From Charina bottae (Eukaryota > Chordata > Lepidosauria > Squamata > Charinaidae): a stretch of 64,000 bases of DNA. This document shows, in pieces, positions 1 through 13,600 of the stretch. The DNA lies in the NCBI GenBank assembly GCA_023362775.1, contig JALMGJ010000029.1, forward strand, positions 1,268,001 to 1,332,000, in the 5' to 3' direction. Position numbers and translations under genes: made by a program. Positions within the stretch are counted from its first letter, which is position 1; every line of letters starts with the position of its first letter. The notes beneath the pieces were generated by a model. It worked only from the letters and a program-made list of their open reading frames with translations. It had not been told where the DNA came from and did not search any database.

Positions 1-299
1 GAAAGCCTAAAGAGAATTATAATTAAAATCTGTCCATATGCAAAATCCAGTTTGGATAAATCACCTATAACTTTATAAGGAAAACACAATATTAAAAATA
101 TAAATATATTGTTTTGTTGTTCAGATTTGGAATAAAAATATCCAAAAATATGGCTTGGGAGAAGTTTTTGGGTAAATTTCGAGATCCCTTGCTGTTTGAT
201 AGCAGCCAAGCATCTACTAAAAGAAAACATCACAGGTAGGAGAGAAATTCCATTTATAGATTCCATTTATTTCCATGATTCCTGTAAAGATCCTCTGGC

Positions 300-725
300 C
301 CGTTTTCACCCTCACATGTACAGAGAAGAGCAACAAAGATGGTGGGGGGCTTGGAGGCCAAATCCTACGAAAAGCAGTTAAAGATACTGCTTAGCCTAAA
401 GAAGAGACATGATGGCAGCGTTCCACTACACGAAGGGGTGTCACATGGAAGAGGGTGTGGCTTATTCTCCAGAGCACGTGAGGGTAAGAGAAGAACCAGC
501 TTTACAGAGGGAGATTCAAACTCAAAGAAGGAGGAATTTCCTGATTGTGAGAGCTATGAAGCAGTGGACCAGCCTGCATCCTAGAGTTCTGGGGGCTTTC
601 AAGCAAAAATTGGACAGCCATTTGTCTGGGTTGATCTGAGGACTCCTGCCCTGGGCAGGGTGGTTGGACTCGAAGACCTCCAAACCAACCCTATGATTCT
701 ATAATTCTATGATTCTATGTTTCAC
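300..725 (+). mobile_element. CR1 LINE 3' end fragment
   Basis: The stretch 520-725 reads as the non-coding 3' end of amniote CR1: a gggctttcaagcaaaaattg block, ggttggactcgaagacctcc, then imperfect attctatg repeats at the end (700-722). No ORF is kept. The left limit is approximate. Confidence 0.75.
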
Positions 726-1899
726 ATATTGTATGGCAGCAAATTCAGATTTGCCGTGAGTATAAACTTGAAAAGAAGTCATAGCAATTCCCAGCTTTAT
801 GAATAATGTACTTCTGTGTTACTGGTTGCCATGTTCACATTCTATATACTGTATAGAGGAACATTCTTCAAACATCTTGGATATTCATCTAAAATGTGAT
901 ATCTGAATACCCAAGTGTTAATGTGGAACAAATCTTTTCTTCTTGCTCTTAGAATCCTTTGCTGTAGTGAGTTTTGAAGGTCTACTATTAGAAACTTGTA
1001 CATTAAAAGAAAAAGAAAAACCTCCACCCACCCTTCGTATTTTATTATAGAATACTTGCATATTGCAAAGTGTTCTTTAATATATATTAGGAGAACATAT
1101 ACTCATAAGCATAGAATATTAGTTGGGCTGCAAATCACTGGCTGGATTTTAAGGTTAGTGCCTCCCCATGTAAATTATATCCTAAATTGCAACTGCTTAT
1201 TGCAAAGGATGAAGAAAGATGGGCACTAATCGAGTTACCTTGGAGGAAAAGGTGCCCATCATATATTCTTCTTGAAAAATCCCTAATAAACTACCGGGAA
1301 ATTGCACCACATGGCCTAGAAAAACCTTGCTTTACTAAAAGAGATTGGAATATGGGGGTCTGCTTTTGTCTTTCAAAAATCTCATAAGATTTTGAGAGAT
1401 GTTCCAAATTTTAGCACATTGTATGGAAGATGGGGGAGGGAGAGAATGAGAATTAAGAAGGCCTTATGCACAATCTCCATCTGTTGATCATTCTTTATGT
1501 ATAAGCAATTTGCACCAAGGTTTTGCACTGTATGATTATGGATTCAACATACAAGATGCCAGGCCGGGGGGGGGGTTGAGTTTGACCTGGTAGAGCAGTC
1601 CTTTTTCTCTTCCCAGTCCTTCCCTTCCCTTCCCTTCCCTTTTCTTTTCCTATCTTTGAAACAGAAATGGATTATAACATATTCTAGGCAATTTTCCTCC
1701 ATTTTCCATCTCAGTTCTGTCTGAGAAAATTGCTCTACTTTATATTTTAGGAAAAATCACTGAACATTTAGAAAAATTCAAATATATGCCTTGGATATAA
1801 CGAGTTTCAATTAAACGCTTCTGAAATTGTTCTCTCCTGGCAGCCCAGTAAGATGTATGGATTCATGCCAGATATAATTTATGATGCAACCATCTCTGC

Positions 1900-2000
1900 T
1901 ATAGAATCATAAAATCATAGAATGTAAGGGTTAGAAGGGACCTTCAAGATCATCTTCTCCAACTCCCGTTGAGTGCAAAAAACCAATATTACAGCAGAGT
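1900..2000 (-). mobile_element. CR1 LINE 3' tip, minus strand
   Basis: The segment tagaatcataaaatcatag then gttagaagggacc is the reverse complement of the CR1 3' terminus (ggtcccttccaac followed by attctatg repeats). Only about 100 bp is recognisable. Confidence 0.7.
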
Positions 2001-2097
2001 GCATGGTCCCAATTTTTATCTCCGTGCCTTCTCTTCTCTCTCTCCTCCAATGGCTCTTTTTTAAAGAACAGAGCTGTGAAGAAATAGCTTATGATCT

Positions 2098-2207
2098 ACA
2101 ACGTGGCACCCTTGAGATGGGTTTGGACTGCAACTCTAATAGTCTCCAGCCACTTGGACTCCTGGTATTTGTAGTCCAAACACATCTCAAGAACACTAAT
2201 TTGGGGT
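2098..2207. mobile_element. Decayed palindromic MITE-like repeat
   Basis: The two halves, gagatgggtttggactgcaa and ttgtagtccaaacacatctc, are inverted repeats around a short centre (2113-2132 and 2171-2190). This resembles common reptile foldback MITEs with a gactacaactcccag core. No target duplication could be read. Confidence 0.45.
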
Positions 2208-2516
2208 TGCTAACAGCTTCTGAGTCCATTCATATAAACTCCCTCTATTCTATTGAGCTACTGTTAGAATATTCTCATTTGACCTTCTGCTTTACAACTT
2301 CTGATTCACCTCTGTGGAATCTTGTTTTTCATGTAGTGACTACTATGCATAAGTAAGTAGAATAGTAGTTTACATATCCCATATCTGAATGATCTCAGCC
2401 CTAGCAGTTTAGCCCCAATTGGTATTAAAACTACCAACTGTGCTCATACCTCAACATTCTTTCTACTCAGTCAGCAAGAGGGCAGGACTTGGACAACAGT
2501 ATAGGAGCAATGCCAG

Positions 2517-2665
2517 GGGCATCTGTAGAGGGGGTCAAGAAAGTCAGGATGGTGACTGTGACTGCATGATTGAAACTTTGCCCCTTTTTATGTATGTTGC
2601 AGGGCTTCAATTGTGCAGCCATGGCTGCCATCTTGAAATTTTTACCTCTCCCCCTGGTCTTCCCT
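2517..2665. mobile_element. Short TIR element, diverged copy
   Basis: Carries ggcatctgtagagggggtca and gtcaggatggtgactgtgac at left, and gcttcaattgtgcagccatg and gctgccatcttga at right, the core of the family at 10834. The right terminus is degraded. Confidence 0.45.
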
Positions 2666-3199
2666 GAGTAATGCCAACTTGTTCTGCTTTCTGAGCAGAA
2701 AACCTTGAGTGACATCTTTTTTCAAATGCTCCCTATTTCCCCTCTTTCAGATGTCCTCTCTTTCGAGACAGAGTTGGAAAATATATTGTGTTGGAGTTCC
2801 CAGCAAATCAGCATGCCTCATTAGCATATGGGTGATTGCTCTAGGAGGCAAACTCTCTATATGCTTCCAGAGGAAGCTGTTTGTTGCTCCTCCCACTTCT
2901 TCTTTCTCTCTTTTTCCCTTTTGCCACCATCGGAGCATGTGGCTGCTGAGCTCCTCTCCATCTTGAGGCCATGCAGCCTAGAATCAGGAGGTTTTTCCCC
3001 CCTTTCTTCATGCAGCCCCTGGCAGCAAAGAGGGCCAGGGGTCTACAAACAGTTTAGGGAAACACAGAAGATCAAGAATCATTCCTAGCAGAATGGATGC
3101 AACTGAACTGGACCAAATAAACCCAAGAACTCTCTTGTACTTACTTCTGTAACCTACTTTGTCTAAGCGTGTGATTCTTTATGCTTGGGTGGGCTAAGT

Positions 3200-3800
3200 G
3201 TGTAAGATCAATAACTGTCAGGGAGATAACGGGCGGAGAAGGAGGGATCCAATGGCTGTCCAATGGCTGTCCAACCAAACCTCCAGTAATTGACCCCCAT
3301 GGCTCCAGGAGGCCAGCTGCACCACTGCTTAACTGCTCTTGTGGTCAGGAAATTGCTCCTTCTTTTGAGTTGGATCTCACTCAGTAGAGCTTCCACCCAT
3401 TGGGTCTTGGGCACTAGACTTTGGGAACTACAGAAAACAAGTCCACCTCTTCTTATGTGTGAGAACCCTTCAAGGATTGGAAGACTGCTATCATGTCTCC
3501 CCTCAGCCTTCTCTTCTTTAGGTTAAACACACCAAGTTCCTTTAGCTGCTCTTTGTAGGATTTAGCCCCTAGGACCCTTACCATCTTTGTTGCTCTTCTC
3601 TGCGCTCTTTCTAGTTCCTCAGCACCCTTCTTGAGTTATGGCGACCAGAACTGGACAAAGTATTCCAGGTGTGGTTTGACCAGTGCAGCAGAGAGTGGAA
3701 CTATTACTTCCAATGATCTCAACATTATACTCTCTTGATGCAGCCTAAGATTTCACCGACTCTTTTGGCAGCTACAGCACCCTGTCGGCTTGTGCTTATG
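3200..3800 (-). mobile_element. CR1 LINE 3' region, minus strand
   Basis: On the minus strand this reads through the conserved CR1 3' segment, including ggctgaggggagacatgata (complement of about 3489-3508). It continues leftward towards a tggacagccattgg-type 3' block at 3253-3275. Coding capacity is lost. Confidence 0.8.
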
Positions 3801-3970
3801 ATTACAGCTTTCTATTTCCTCTGGACCCAAGGAGGGGGTTCACTGGTTATTTGCTAGGGCACAACAGACGAGTCCTTTCCTAGTAATGTTAACACGGGAT
3901 GAAAGTAGTCTGAATCTTGAGATGTGCAGTCACACCACACAGCAGAACTCGACCCGTATTTCCCTTACAG

Positions 3971-4082
3971 AAGCAGAAAATTGGATGAAGCCTTGTCATC
4001 TGATCGAATCCTCTTAAAGCTGCACGGACATATCCAAGATGCTTATTCTTCTCTGAAGAAGGCCTTCCTGATGCTTGACAGG
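3971..4082 (+). CDS. EFCAB6: EFCAB6 exon 1 of window (112 nt)
   Basis: The acceptor follows ttacag at 3961-3970 and the donor gtaaga begins at 4083. The first base completes a codon begun in an upstream exon not in the window; 37 codons follow, ending in phase 0. It encodes a linker and the entering helix of an EF-hand (SLKKAFLMLDR), matching the human segment SLKKALL. The calcium loop begins with the D of LDR at the exon end and continues in the next exon, so the intron cuts the loop after its second residue. Confidence 0.9.
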
Positions 4083-4605
4083 GTAAGACTATTTATTAGA
4101 TGCACCTCTCCTCCCGCCCCTCGCCTGCACAATTATTCTGATCGGTGTTTGTGGTCTCTCAGACATCTTTAGTTTTGCACTGAGTTGGCCTTAAATTACT
4201 CTTGTCAACTCACAAAGCAGGAGCTCATTAGCCAGAAATATTAAACTTCCCTCATTCGGATCAGTGCGGACAAAGACACTGAGATGGCTGTAGTCATTTA
4301 AAATCTATTTAATTAAAAGCATTTAGCTTGATGAAATACCTTTAATTTGGGGATATTAGACTTTTTGAATTAGCTGGAAGGAGTCCTTGTAAGTCAGAAT
4401 GAAATTACCAAAACTAAAGCAGAGACTGTCCAATTAAATTCAGTTAAAGTTGTCTGATTATGTTAAATCACAATCTCCGTTGGGGGAGATGGGCGGTCAT
4501 ATAAATTTAAAAAATAAATAAATAAATGCATAAATACATAAAATAATTTTTGTCAAATATAGCTTAATATAATATCTCTCTCTCTCTCTCTCTCATCTAT
4601 CTATC

Positions 4606-4652
<47 letters not shown>

Positions 4653-7600
4653 ATATAGCCAGTATGGTGTAGTGGTTAAGGCAGCAGGCTAGAAACCGGG
4701 AGACCGGGAGTTCTAGTCCCGCCTTAGGCACAAGGCCAGCTGGGTAACCCTGGGCCAGTCCCTGTCTCTCAGCCCTAGGAAAGAACCAATGGCAAACCAG
4801 GAGTCTGAGAGTTCTAGTCCCGCCTCAGGCATGAAAGCCGGCTGGGTGACCTTGGGCCAGTCCCTGTCTCTCAGTCCTAGGAAGGAGCCAATAGGAAACC
4901 AGGAGACTGAGAGTTCTAGTCCCTCCTTAGGCATGAAAGCCGGCTGGGTGACCTTGGGCCAGTCACTCTCTCTCTCAGCCCTAGGAAGGAGCCAATAGGA
5001 AACCAGGAGACTGAGAGTTCTAGTCCCGCCTGAGGCACAAAGCCAGCTGGGTGACCTTGGGCCAGTCCTTCTCTCTCAGCCCTGGGAAGGAGGCAATGGC
5101 AAATCACTTCTGAAAAACCTTGCCAGGTAAACTGCAAGGACTTGTCCAGGCAGTCTCCGAGAATCGGACATGATTGAACAGATTAAAAAAAAAAAGGATT
5201 TCAACTGGGCAACAGAAAAAAAGAGCTGCTCAGCACTGGAACAGGCTGTCTCAGGTGATGGTGGCCTCTCCTTCACGGGAGGTGCTTAAACAGAGGCTGG
5301 GTAGCCTCTGTTGAGATGATGCAGTAGTAGACTCCTGTGCAGAGCAGCGGGAGGACTAGATGATTTCCCTTACAGTCCTTACACTCTATAATTCTGTACT
5401 TCTGGGGAAAGCAGAATGCATCCTGTTTTCATGGACATTTTTACTAGTGACTAGAATTTGGCTGGAGAATCTGCAACACGTATAGATCTTGGAGCCACAG
5501 AGAACCTTGCTCACTTTTCCACGGGCCAGCTGATCCAGTTCCTGGTGGGAAGCAGATTGCTTGGCTTCCTTCCATTAATGAAAGAAGGAAGCCAAGCCGG
5601 CTTATTCCTGGCAGCCAGCTGATCAACTGGCTGGCAGAGACTAGACTGCTGTTTCCCTATGATTGGTGACAGCAGGAAACAAGTGATGATCTGCAGTGGG
5701 ATGTTGAGAAAAAGTGAGAGGAGGGAAAATGGGACGAGTGGGATGTGTGTGTGTGTGTGAGTGTGTGTGTGTGCACGTGTGCAGGAGAAAGCGAGCATAA
5801 GGAGCCTGGGACTGGCATGCCAGAGTGAGCCTTGGGGGTGGAAAGATTGGCAGCCCCTTCCTTAAAATCTCATCTTGTGTGATTATTTTTCCAGTGGGTC
5901 CTTCAAAAGCAGCAATCTATTGAGAAAACCAATGCTTAACTATTTAGGATCCATCAGAACGGGATATGCAACCCACCGTCCTTAATCTCTCAGAGTAGAG
6001 AGATATGGATGTTACATTATCTAATATCCCATATATGAGGTTTTATATGAATTCCAGCCCCATCTCTTGGGGGGCGGGATTTCTCTATTTTTATCCAGTG
6101 TATGTGTTTTTAGTTACTGTGTATTGACTACCTAGACGCAACGTGTGACTGATTTCATCCGTGCTGGGAGTTGTCAGATATACATAACCAGATATTTTCT
6201 ATGGGGTTCAATCCCTTTACCAGGAAATGAACTCCATATCTCTCTACTTTGAATGCTTCAGGGAAGGTGGACCATATAGACCTTTCTGATAGATTCTATA
6301 TATCTCTTCTGGCAACACCGCTGAACACCAGGACCTTTACCACCACTGAAGATAGTCATCTAAAGCAGTGTTTTTCAACCTCAGCAATTTTAAGATGTGC
6401 GGACTTCAACTTCCAGAATTCCTCAGTCAGCATGCTGGCTGGGGAATTCTGGGAGTTGAAGTCCACACATCTTCAAGTTGCTGAGGTTGAGAAACACAGA
6501 TCTCAAGTGTGAAAGTCCCTGAGTTCCATTCCTGGTAGAGCATTTGGACTCCACAGAAAAGATCTGGCAACATATGTCTGATGACTCAATAAGGATGAAA
6601 CCAGTCACATATTGCCTCATGGTAGTCAGTTTAGGAGTAGAGGAATAAAATTGGGAAGCAATCCCTCGCTCTTCCATTGTCAACTATTTCCCTTTGGGAG
6701 TAAGCTTCTCACTGTTCCATATGCTAAACCAACATAATAAAATCCATACAGTTCTAGACAACATTAATTATAGATCCACTGTGAACAGTAGAGTCCCATT
6801 TTTCCTGCTGTGCTGGACATATAAAGTGCTTTCTCACTTTGATTTTGAGTTCTTACTTTGATTTTCTACAAAAATTTGGTAACTGTTGTATCTAAAACAG
6901 TGAATAAATGGAGGTGGGCAGGGTAGATGGGAATTAAAGCTTTCTCAGTCCGGGTGGCACCAGGAAAGTGAACAACAGGCATCTCTTCAGAATTCCTACT
7001 GGCATGTTTATTCTGGATTTTGATATAAATGTTAGATTGCAAGTTTTGGCTAACAGCTTCACATAATCACTGCTGCTGTTTCTCCTATTTCTTAGCGGCA
7101 TTGGCAGCTTAAATTGCATCAGGATCCTTCACCGAAGAGAGAATTCTCTAAGGAATTTTGCAGAGTAGAGTTCTGTTTCATATACAGTACCACCCTGGAT
7201 AACAGTAGCACATTAACTCCCCCATTCAAACAAGAGCTTAAACATATTAAAACTGCAGAGTGCTGAAACCTTCAAGAAAGAAAACGATTCCATGGCAAGA
7301 AATATTTAAGAAACAAAAGCTTTACAGGAAATTTAGGGCTGGCTCACGTTATCGGGAGCCTGTTTGTACTTGGGGGGCATTTCTGCAGAGGCAACACCTG
7401 ACAGGCAGCATGGCGGAGTGGTGAAGGTGCCGGGGGAGGATGGGGGAAACCCAGGTTCAGTCCCCCTGCCCCCCAGCTGTGGAAACTCGTGGATTGACCT
7501 GGGATCACTAATGGCCTCCCAGCCCAACCTGCCTCACAGATGGATTGTGGGGATAAATGAAGGAAGGTTCTCTGTGAGCCATCTTGAGCTCTTGGTGAGG

Positions 7601-10600
7601 TCCAGAAAATGTTTCTAATTCTCAGAATATTTCCTATGTGGTGGACTTGTAACATTGCAAAAGAATTTTGGACTGAGATATATTCATTGATGCAAAATAT
7701 ACTACAGATACGAATACCATTTAAACCAGAATCTTTTTTACTTGGAATTTGGGATGTACAAGTAGAAAAACATTTTTTTAGAATAATACAATACATGATT
7801 ACAGCAGCAAGACTCTTATATGCACAAAATTGGAAAAACCGAAGTGTACCAACAATACAGTAATGGATGTTGAAATTATTAGAGATGGCAGAAAACGATA
7901 AACTGACTTGCTTATTAAAAGACAATTCAAATTATTACTTTCTTAAAGAGTGGAAACCCTTGATGGACTATTTGCAAAAAGCAGGAGGAGTAAAGCTAGT
8001 GTGGGGTTTTGATGATTAGATTATATATAAATAGTATATAATAGACAAGAAAAATATATGAATGTTATATGAATAGCCAGCATGTAAGAACAAACTATCT
8101 ATTTTATTCTTATGACCATAGATGGATCGGAGGTTATCTAATTTCTATGTTTGTCTTTTTCTTTCTTTTTTTTCTTTACTGCACTTTTCTTTTCTTTTCT
8201 TTTCTTTTCTTTTCTTTTTAATTTGTATTTCTATTTCTGTTTCACTTTTCACTTTTCACTTTTCACTTTTAACTTTGTATATTTAAAAATCTAATAAAAC
8301 TTAAAAAAAAAGAATATTTCCTATGGCATATCCCCATTAAACTATCATCCCCTTGTAAGAAAAAAAAATAGTTTCTAAAGTCTAATAGATAGGAAAGATA
8401 ATCTCCTTCAGACTGAGCTTGACTCCTAAAAGTAACTTTGTGAATATATTCATGCCTTTTTCTTGGCAACAGAGTGGTTTCCTTTTTTCCCCTTTTCTTC
8501 CCAGTTTAGCCTATAGTCCTGAGATTTCATTGTGGTTTCCCATCCAAGTACTAACCAGGTCAAATACTGGCTACCCAAAAATTATGTTTCCCCCAATGGG
8601 AAACACAGAAAACAAATGAAACAAAACCAAAACTGTCTCACCTTGGTAAAATACACCCTCCAACCCATTGCAAACAGGGTGGCATTTTTCTGTGTCTTTA
8701 ACAATGGAACAAATCATCTGGTTCTGCATTTTGTGAGTTACTGACTGCTTTATTCTTTTAATTTTATAAATAAATAAATAAAAATGATTATATCAATTTC
8801 CATGGAAAGATATTAAAGTATCATAATAGTTTTGCACCAGCTGAAGCTTCCAAATACTCTTCAAGGGCAGCCCTATGTAGAGCGCATTATAGTAATCCAT
8901 ATGAGAGGTGACCAAGGTGTGAGTGACCGTGAGTGCCTCCTAGTCCAGGAATGGGTGCAACTGGCACACAACATGTAGTTGTGCAAAGACCCTTCTGGCC
9001 ACGGCTGCCACCAGTTCCTCGAACAGGAGCCACGAGTCCAGAAGGACCCCCAATTGTACACAGTTCTATTTGGGGTAGTGCAACCCCATCCAGAATAAGA
9101 GAACCAGGGGCCCCTGATACCCAAAGCCACTCAGTCTGGCTTGGGTTGAGCTGAAGCCGGTTGCTCCCCATCCGAACCCCCACAGCCTCCAGACACCGAG
9201 GCAGGACCTCCACAGCATCACTTAGTTGGCCCATGGTGGATACGTAAAGCTCCCCCCACGTTGTCAGGTGATCTCACTCAGCAGCTTCATGGAGATGTTG
9301 AACAGGGGTGAAGAAAGTACCGAACTCTGTGGCAGCCTGCAAAGCAGAGACAAGGGCGGGACCTCTCCCCCCACAATTAACCCCAACTGGAACCAGCCCT
9401 GGAGGAAGGAAGAAAACCAGAGCAGCCCAGTGCCGCCCACTCCCAGTCCCCAGAGCTGATCCAGAAGGACACCATAGTCAAAATCTGTGCTGTCCTGGCC
9501 CAAGTGGGGTCTTAGGGCTCTTGAAAGTCAACTGGAGCTACCCATTGCCCAACCCTTATATGCAGGGAGAATGTTTTTACAGCTGGCAAGAAGTAAAACT
9601 CATTATTTATTGATGAATTATAATTCGGACATTTATATCAACTCTTCCATCATTGCCTGTGGAGACCATCCTTACATTAGCATACGTCTGAAAAATTATA
9701 AAACAATTAAAATAAATAAGTAACTGCCTAGTAGAGTAAAGTAGGATTGAATACTTTGTATATTTGTAAAAAATAGAAAAGACGTTGTGGGATTAATGCT
9801 ACCTTTTAATGTTGTTAAATGCTCTACTTACGTTTTTAGAATCAAGATGGGAAAATTACAAGGAACGAGCTCCGCCGCATTTTAGATTGCATCATGTTCC
9901 GAATAAGTGATGATGACTTCCAAGAACTAATCAAGATAATTGATCCAGAACACACTGGACATCTCAGCTACAACAAATTTTTAAACCTCTTTGAAAAAGT
10001 TTCTGTAGTAAGTGTCCATCACCAATTACTTACCTATATTTCTTTCTGGTGCCTGGAATAAAGTGCACTGAATATATTTAAATTATTAAAACAAGAAGCA
10101 AAGGTGTTAAAGACAGCTATTTCTTTGCTCTGGGGGGTGGGGCAGGCTTTCAACAGGTACTACTATATGTTATTGTAGGAATTCTGGGATGCAAATACCA
10201 GAACTCCACGCAGCTTCTGATTAGTTTTGTTTAGCAGAGCAGAAGCGTCCCAATTAACTTGCACAAGGCTTAATCAGTTCAAAATACAAAATAAACACAC
10301 TTCACACGTTAATGTAAAGTTACAGAAAAATAGCTTACAGTTTTATTGTAGATCAGTTTCATGGTAGCAGAGGATGGTTCATGCATGCGAGCGATAGGTT
10401 CTGACCAAACCTACAGTCTTCTTAATGTGGCCTTGCTGAATGGAAGTATGAGCAACGTGGACAGCCATAGCTGACCATCCTCCTTGGTAGGAGATTTAAA
10501 CAGGAAAGAGGAGAAGAGAAGGGAACAGGAAATCGGGGTTCAGCCCCTCCCACACACACAAAGCAAGTAAGATTAGGTTTCAGGAGAGGCTGCCTCCTCC

Positions 10601-13600
10601 TTCAAGCTTGTGTGAGACGTGCTTGGTTGAAACCCGATATCTCTAACAGTTATTACCTGCATTCACCTAGCATTCATTTGCCTCATCTTGAAAGCTGGGG
10701 AGACCTTAGATCTATGAAGTTACAGAAGAGCTCAACTTGAGGGAGTCATACCTTCTGACAACAGCAGGTCACACTACCGATCTTGAAAAAGATAAGTAGG
10801 CTCGGGGCTGAGTCTCCTGAATAATGGAAATGCAGGAGTGTCTGCAGGGTGTGGTAAACCCTGTGTCAGAAACAGGTGGCGCTTCAATCACACCGTCATG
10901 GCTGCCATCTTGATTTTTTTTATCGTACCCTACAGACACCCTTGTGGTGATGGTAAACAACTTATGTCTTGTTGCTCAGAAAACCACATGGACAAGTTTG
11001 TAAAGTCATCAGAAATCAAACCTGACTTGGAGGAGGCTTTAGTTCTTACAACAGTATTGATTGACTATTCAGTTTCCTACTGAATGCATCAACATTTTTG
11101 CTTCGCCCAGCAGGCAAGGGAAAGACGTACAGGATCTTTCAGGCTTCCGAGGAGATTCTGAGCATGCTTCGCTACAGCTTTTGCTCCAGTTTTAATCTCC
11201 AAACTTCTGCCTAATTGCGAATAGCCACTCTGAGTTCTTACGAATCACCCATGTAGATGCACAAAAGTCCCGTGACCGGTGTGTTTCTGCTTATTTAAGA
11301 AAACCGAAACTTGAATCAAATCCAATTGGCTAAGCTTATATTTTTCAATACGATTGAATTGCCAGCTTTTTAGTCCTCTGAAACCTGCACTCGTGTCCTT
11401 GGCTGGGACTGGGGCAGGCTCTTAATAAGTTGTTTGGATGTAATATGCGACCATAGATTTTCCCACATAGGGTGTACTGCAGATTTTAAAAACCTTTATG
11501 TTCTATCTGACCTTGATCTTTAGAAATAATATGAGAGAATTGTAATTCAACTTTTTTTCTTAAACCCAATTAGACAGATTCCAAGTGGGCCAGTGGTTCA
11601 AAGAAGGCTAAAAAGCCAACTTCTGTCCTTGAAGCTTGGAATATTGTAAGTAACAAAATGTTTTCTTTTAAAAAGTCACTCCAGGTTTTTGATTTATTTG
11701 ACTGTGTAATTTTGCAATGCTATAACTCACTGTAATTTGAATTTCCTTGTTTAAATGGTTGTACGTTAGGCAGAAGATGTTCTAACTGAGCAAGTGAAGG
11801 GATATTGGAATGAATTTAACAAAGCTTTGCAGGCGTGTGATCCTCGAAGTGATGGAATCATTAGCAGAAATAATTTCCGAAAGATTCTTCAGCTCTATTG
11901 CCCCTCATTATCTGATAAACATTTTATTGCGTAAGTAAATACTGTAGCAAATAACAGTCCTTTCAAATGTGTTTACTTTCTCCCCTGCTTTTTATTCTCA
12001 TCTCTTTGAAAATCACCATTATTTGGCTATTTATTGTCATATACATTTTGTAAATGTAGAGCCTCTTCAAGTCCAAGTATAACATGAGTTCCTAGAAAAT
12101 TTCCACCATATACTACAGTTTCTCAATCAATTACAGCTTCCCAATTAACTTCAGTTTCCCCATCTCACTCTTCCCACCGAGTTACAATATGTCAAACCTT
12201 GTTGTGGAGTTGTGGAAAATATTTTGCAGCTATTCAGCCCATTTGGAGATTGGGTCACTTCTAGGAAGTTGAGAACCAATTGCCAGAACATTCCTGGCGA
12301 GGTCAAGACAGGCAATCCAAAATGGGGGTTAGATTTGCATATCCTGGTGGTATATGGAGGGAGAGCTGTCTGGAAATTTGGCAGTATAGATAGGTTTGAC
12401 ACTACCTAACATGTCTCTTTGTGCTATCAAATCCCAGAGATGGGCATTTAGCAGAAGGGAGGAGGAATACTGACTTCACTCTAATAAGACACCTCCCTCT
12501 GGAGCCCCTGTATTTGTAGGGCGACAGGATGATGCCTTAACCACTGTTGCAATTCCCATTCATCCTAAAGATATAGAATCACAGAGTTGGAAGAGACCAC
12601 TGAGCCCATCTTGTTCAACACCATGTTCAGTGCAAGTATTCTGAACTGAGTCATGAACTGGATCCTCCACTATTATATCTTATTTGTTCTGATGGATGCT
12701 TAGAGCACCTGAGTACAAGGTTCTCGTTCTTTTTTTTTTACGATCTATGGCAGAGCTTTCCAAACTTTTCATGTCGGTGACAAACTTTTTAGACATGCAT
12801 CATTTCGCGACACACTCTTACAGCAGGGCACAAGGCAGGCACTAGGACCTGCGCGGAATCCTGGCAGGTTTGGAGGCAGCAGGGCACAAGGCAGGCACTA
12901 GGACCTGCGTGGAATCACATCTGGTTTGGAGGCAGCGAGGCACAAGGCAGGCACTAGGACCTGCGCGGAATCACAGCAGGTTTGGAGGCAGCAAGGCACA
13001 AGGCAGGCACTAGGACCTGCGTGGAATCACCGCAGGTTTGGAGGCAGCCAGGCACAAGGCAGGCACTAGGACCTGCATGGAATCACCACAGGTTTGGAGG
13101 CAGCAGGGCACAAGGCAGGCACTAGGACCTGCGTGGAATCACATCTGGTTTGGAGGCAGCGAGGCACAAGGCAGGCACTAGGACCTGCGCGGAATCACAG
13201 CAGGTTTGGAGGCAGCAAGGCACAAGGCAGGCACTAGGACCTGTGCGGAATCCTGGCAGGGCAGGTTTGGAGGCAGCAAGACACAAGGCAGGCACTAGGA
13301 CCTGCGTGGAATCACAGCAGGTTTGGAGGCAGCAAGGCACAAGGCGGGCACTAGGACCTGCGCAGAATCCTGGCAGGGCAGGTTTGGAGGCAGCAAGACA
13401 AAAGGCAGGCACTAGGACCTGCGTGGAATCCTGGCAGGGCAGGTTTGGAGGCAGCCAGGCATAAGGCAGGCACTAGGACCTGCGTGGAATCCTGGCAGGG
13501 CAGGTTTGGAGGCAGCCAGGCACAAGGCAGGCACTAGGACCAGCGTGGAATCCTGGCAGGGCAGGTTTGGAGGCAGCCAGGCACAAGGCAGGCACTAGGA

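Larger units (their letters stand above)
1..3970. other. Upstream intron segment of EFCAB6
   Basis: No exon is seen. It holds CR1 3' pieces at 300-725 (plus), 1900-2000 (minus) and 3200-3800 (minus), a decayed palindromic MITE-like repeat at 2098-2207, a MITE-family copy at 2517-2665, and a poly-G and CCCTT tract at 1561-1645. I recognise nothing in 1-300, 726-1550, 2210-2510 and 2670-3190. Confidence 0.6.
4083..9839. other. Intron 1-2
   Basis: Contents: SINE tail 4470-4545, TATC microsatellite 4575-4657, expanded Sauria-type SINE 4662-5195, CR1 3' end 5225-5400, foldback 5520-5640, palindromic hAT MITE 6366-6499, SINE 7395-7620, L1 7639-8310, 5S-type SINE piece near 8519-8570, and an L2-type RT remnant 8820-9505. 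Nothing recognised in 4083-4460, 5650-6350, 6510-7390, 8590-8800 and 9600-9839. Confidence 0.6.
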
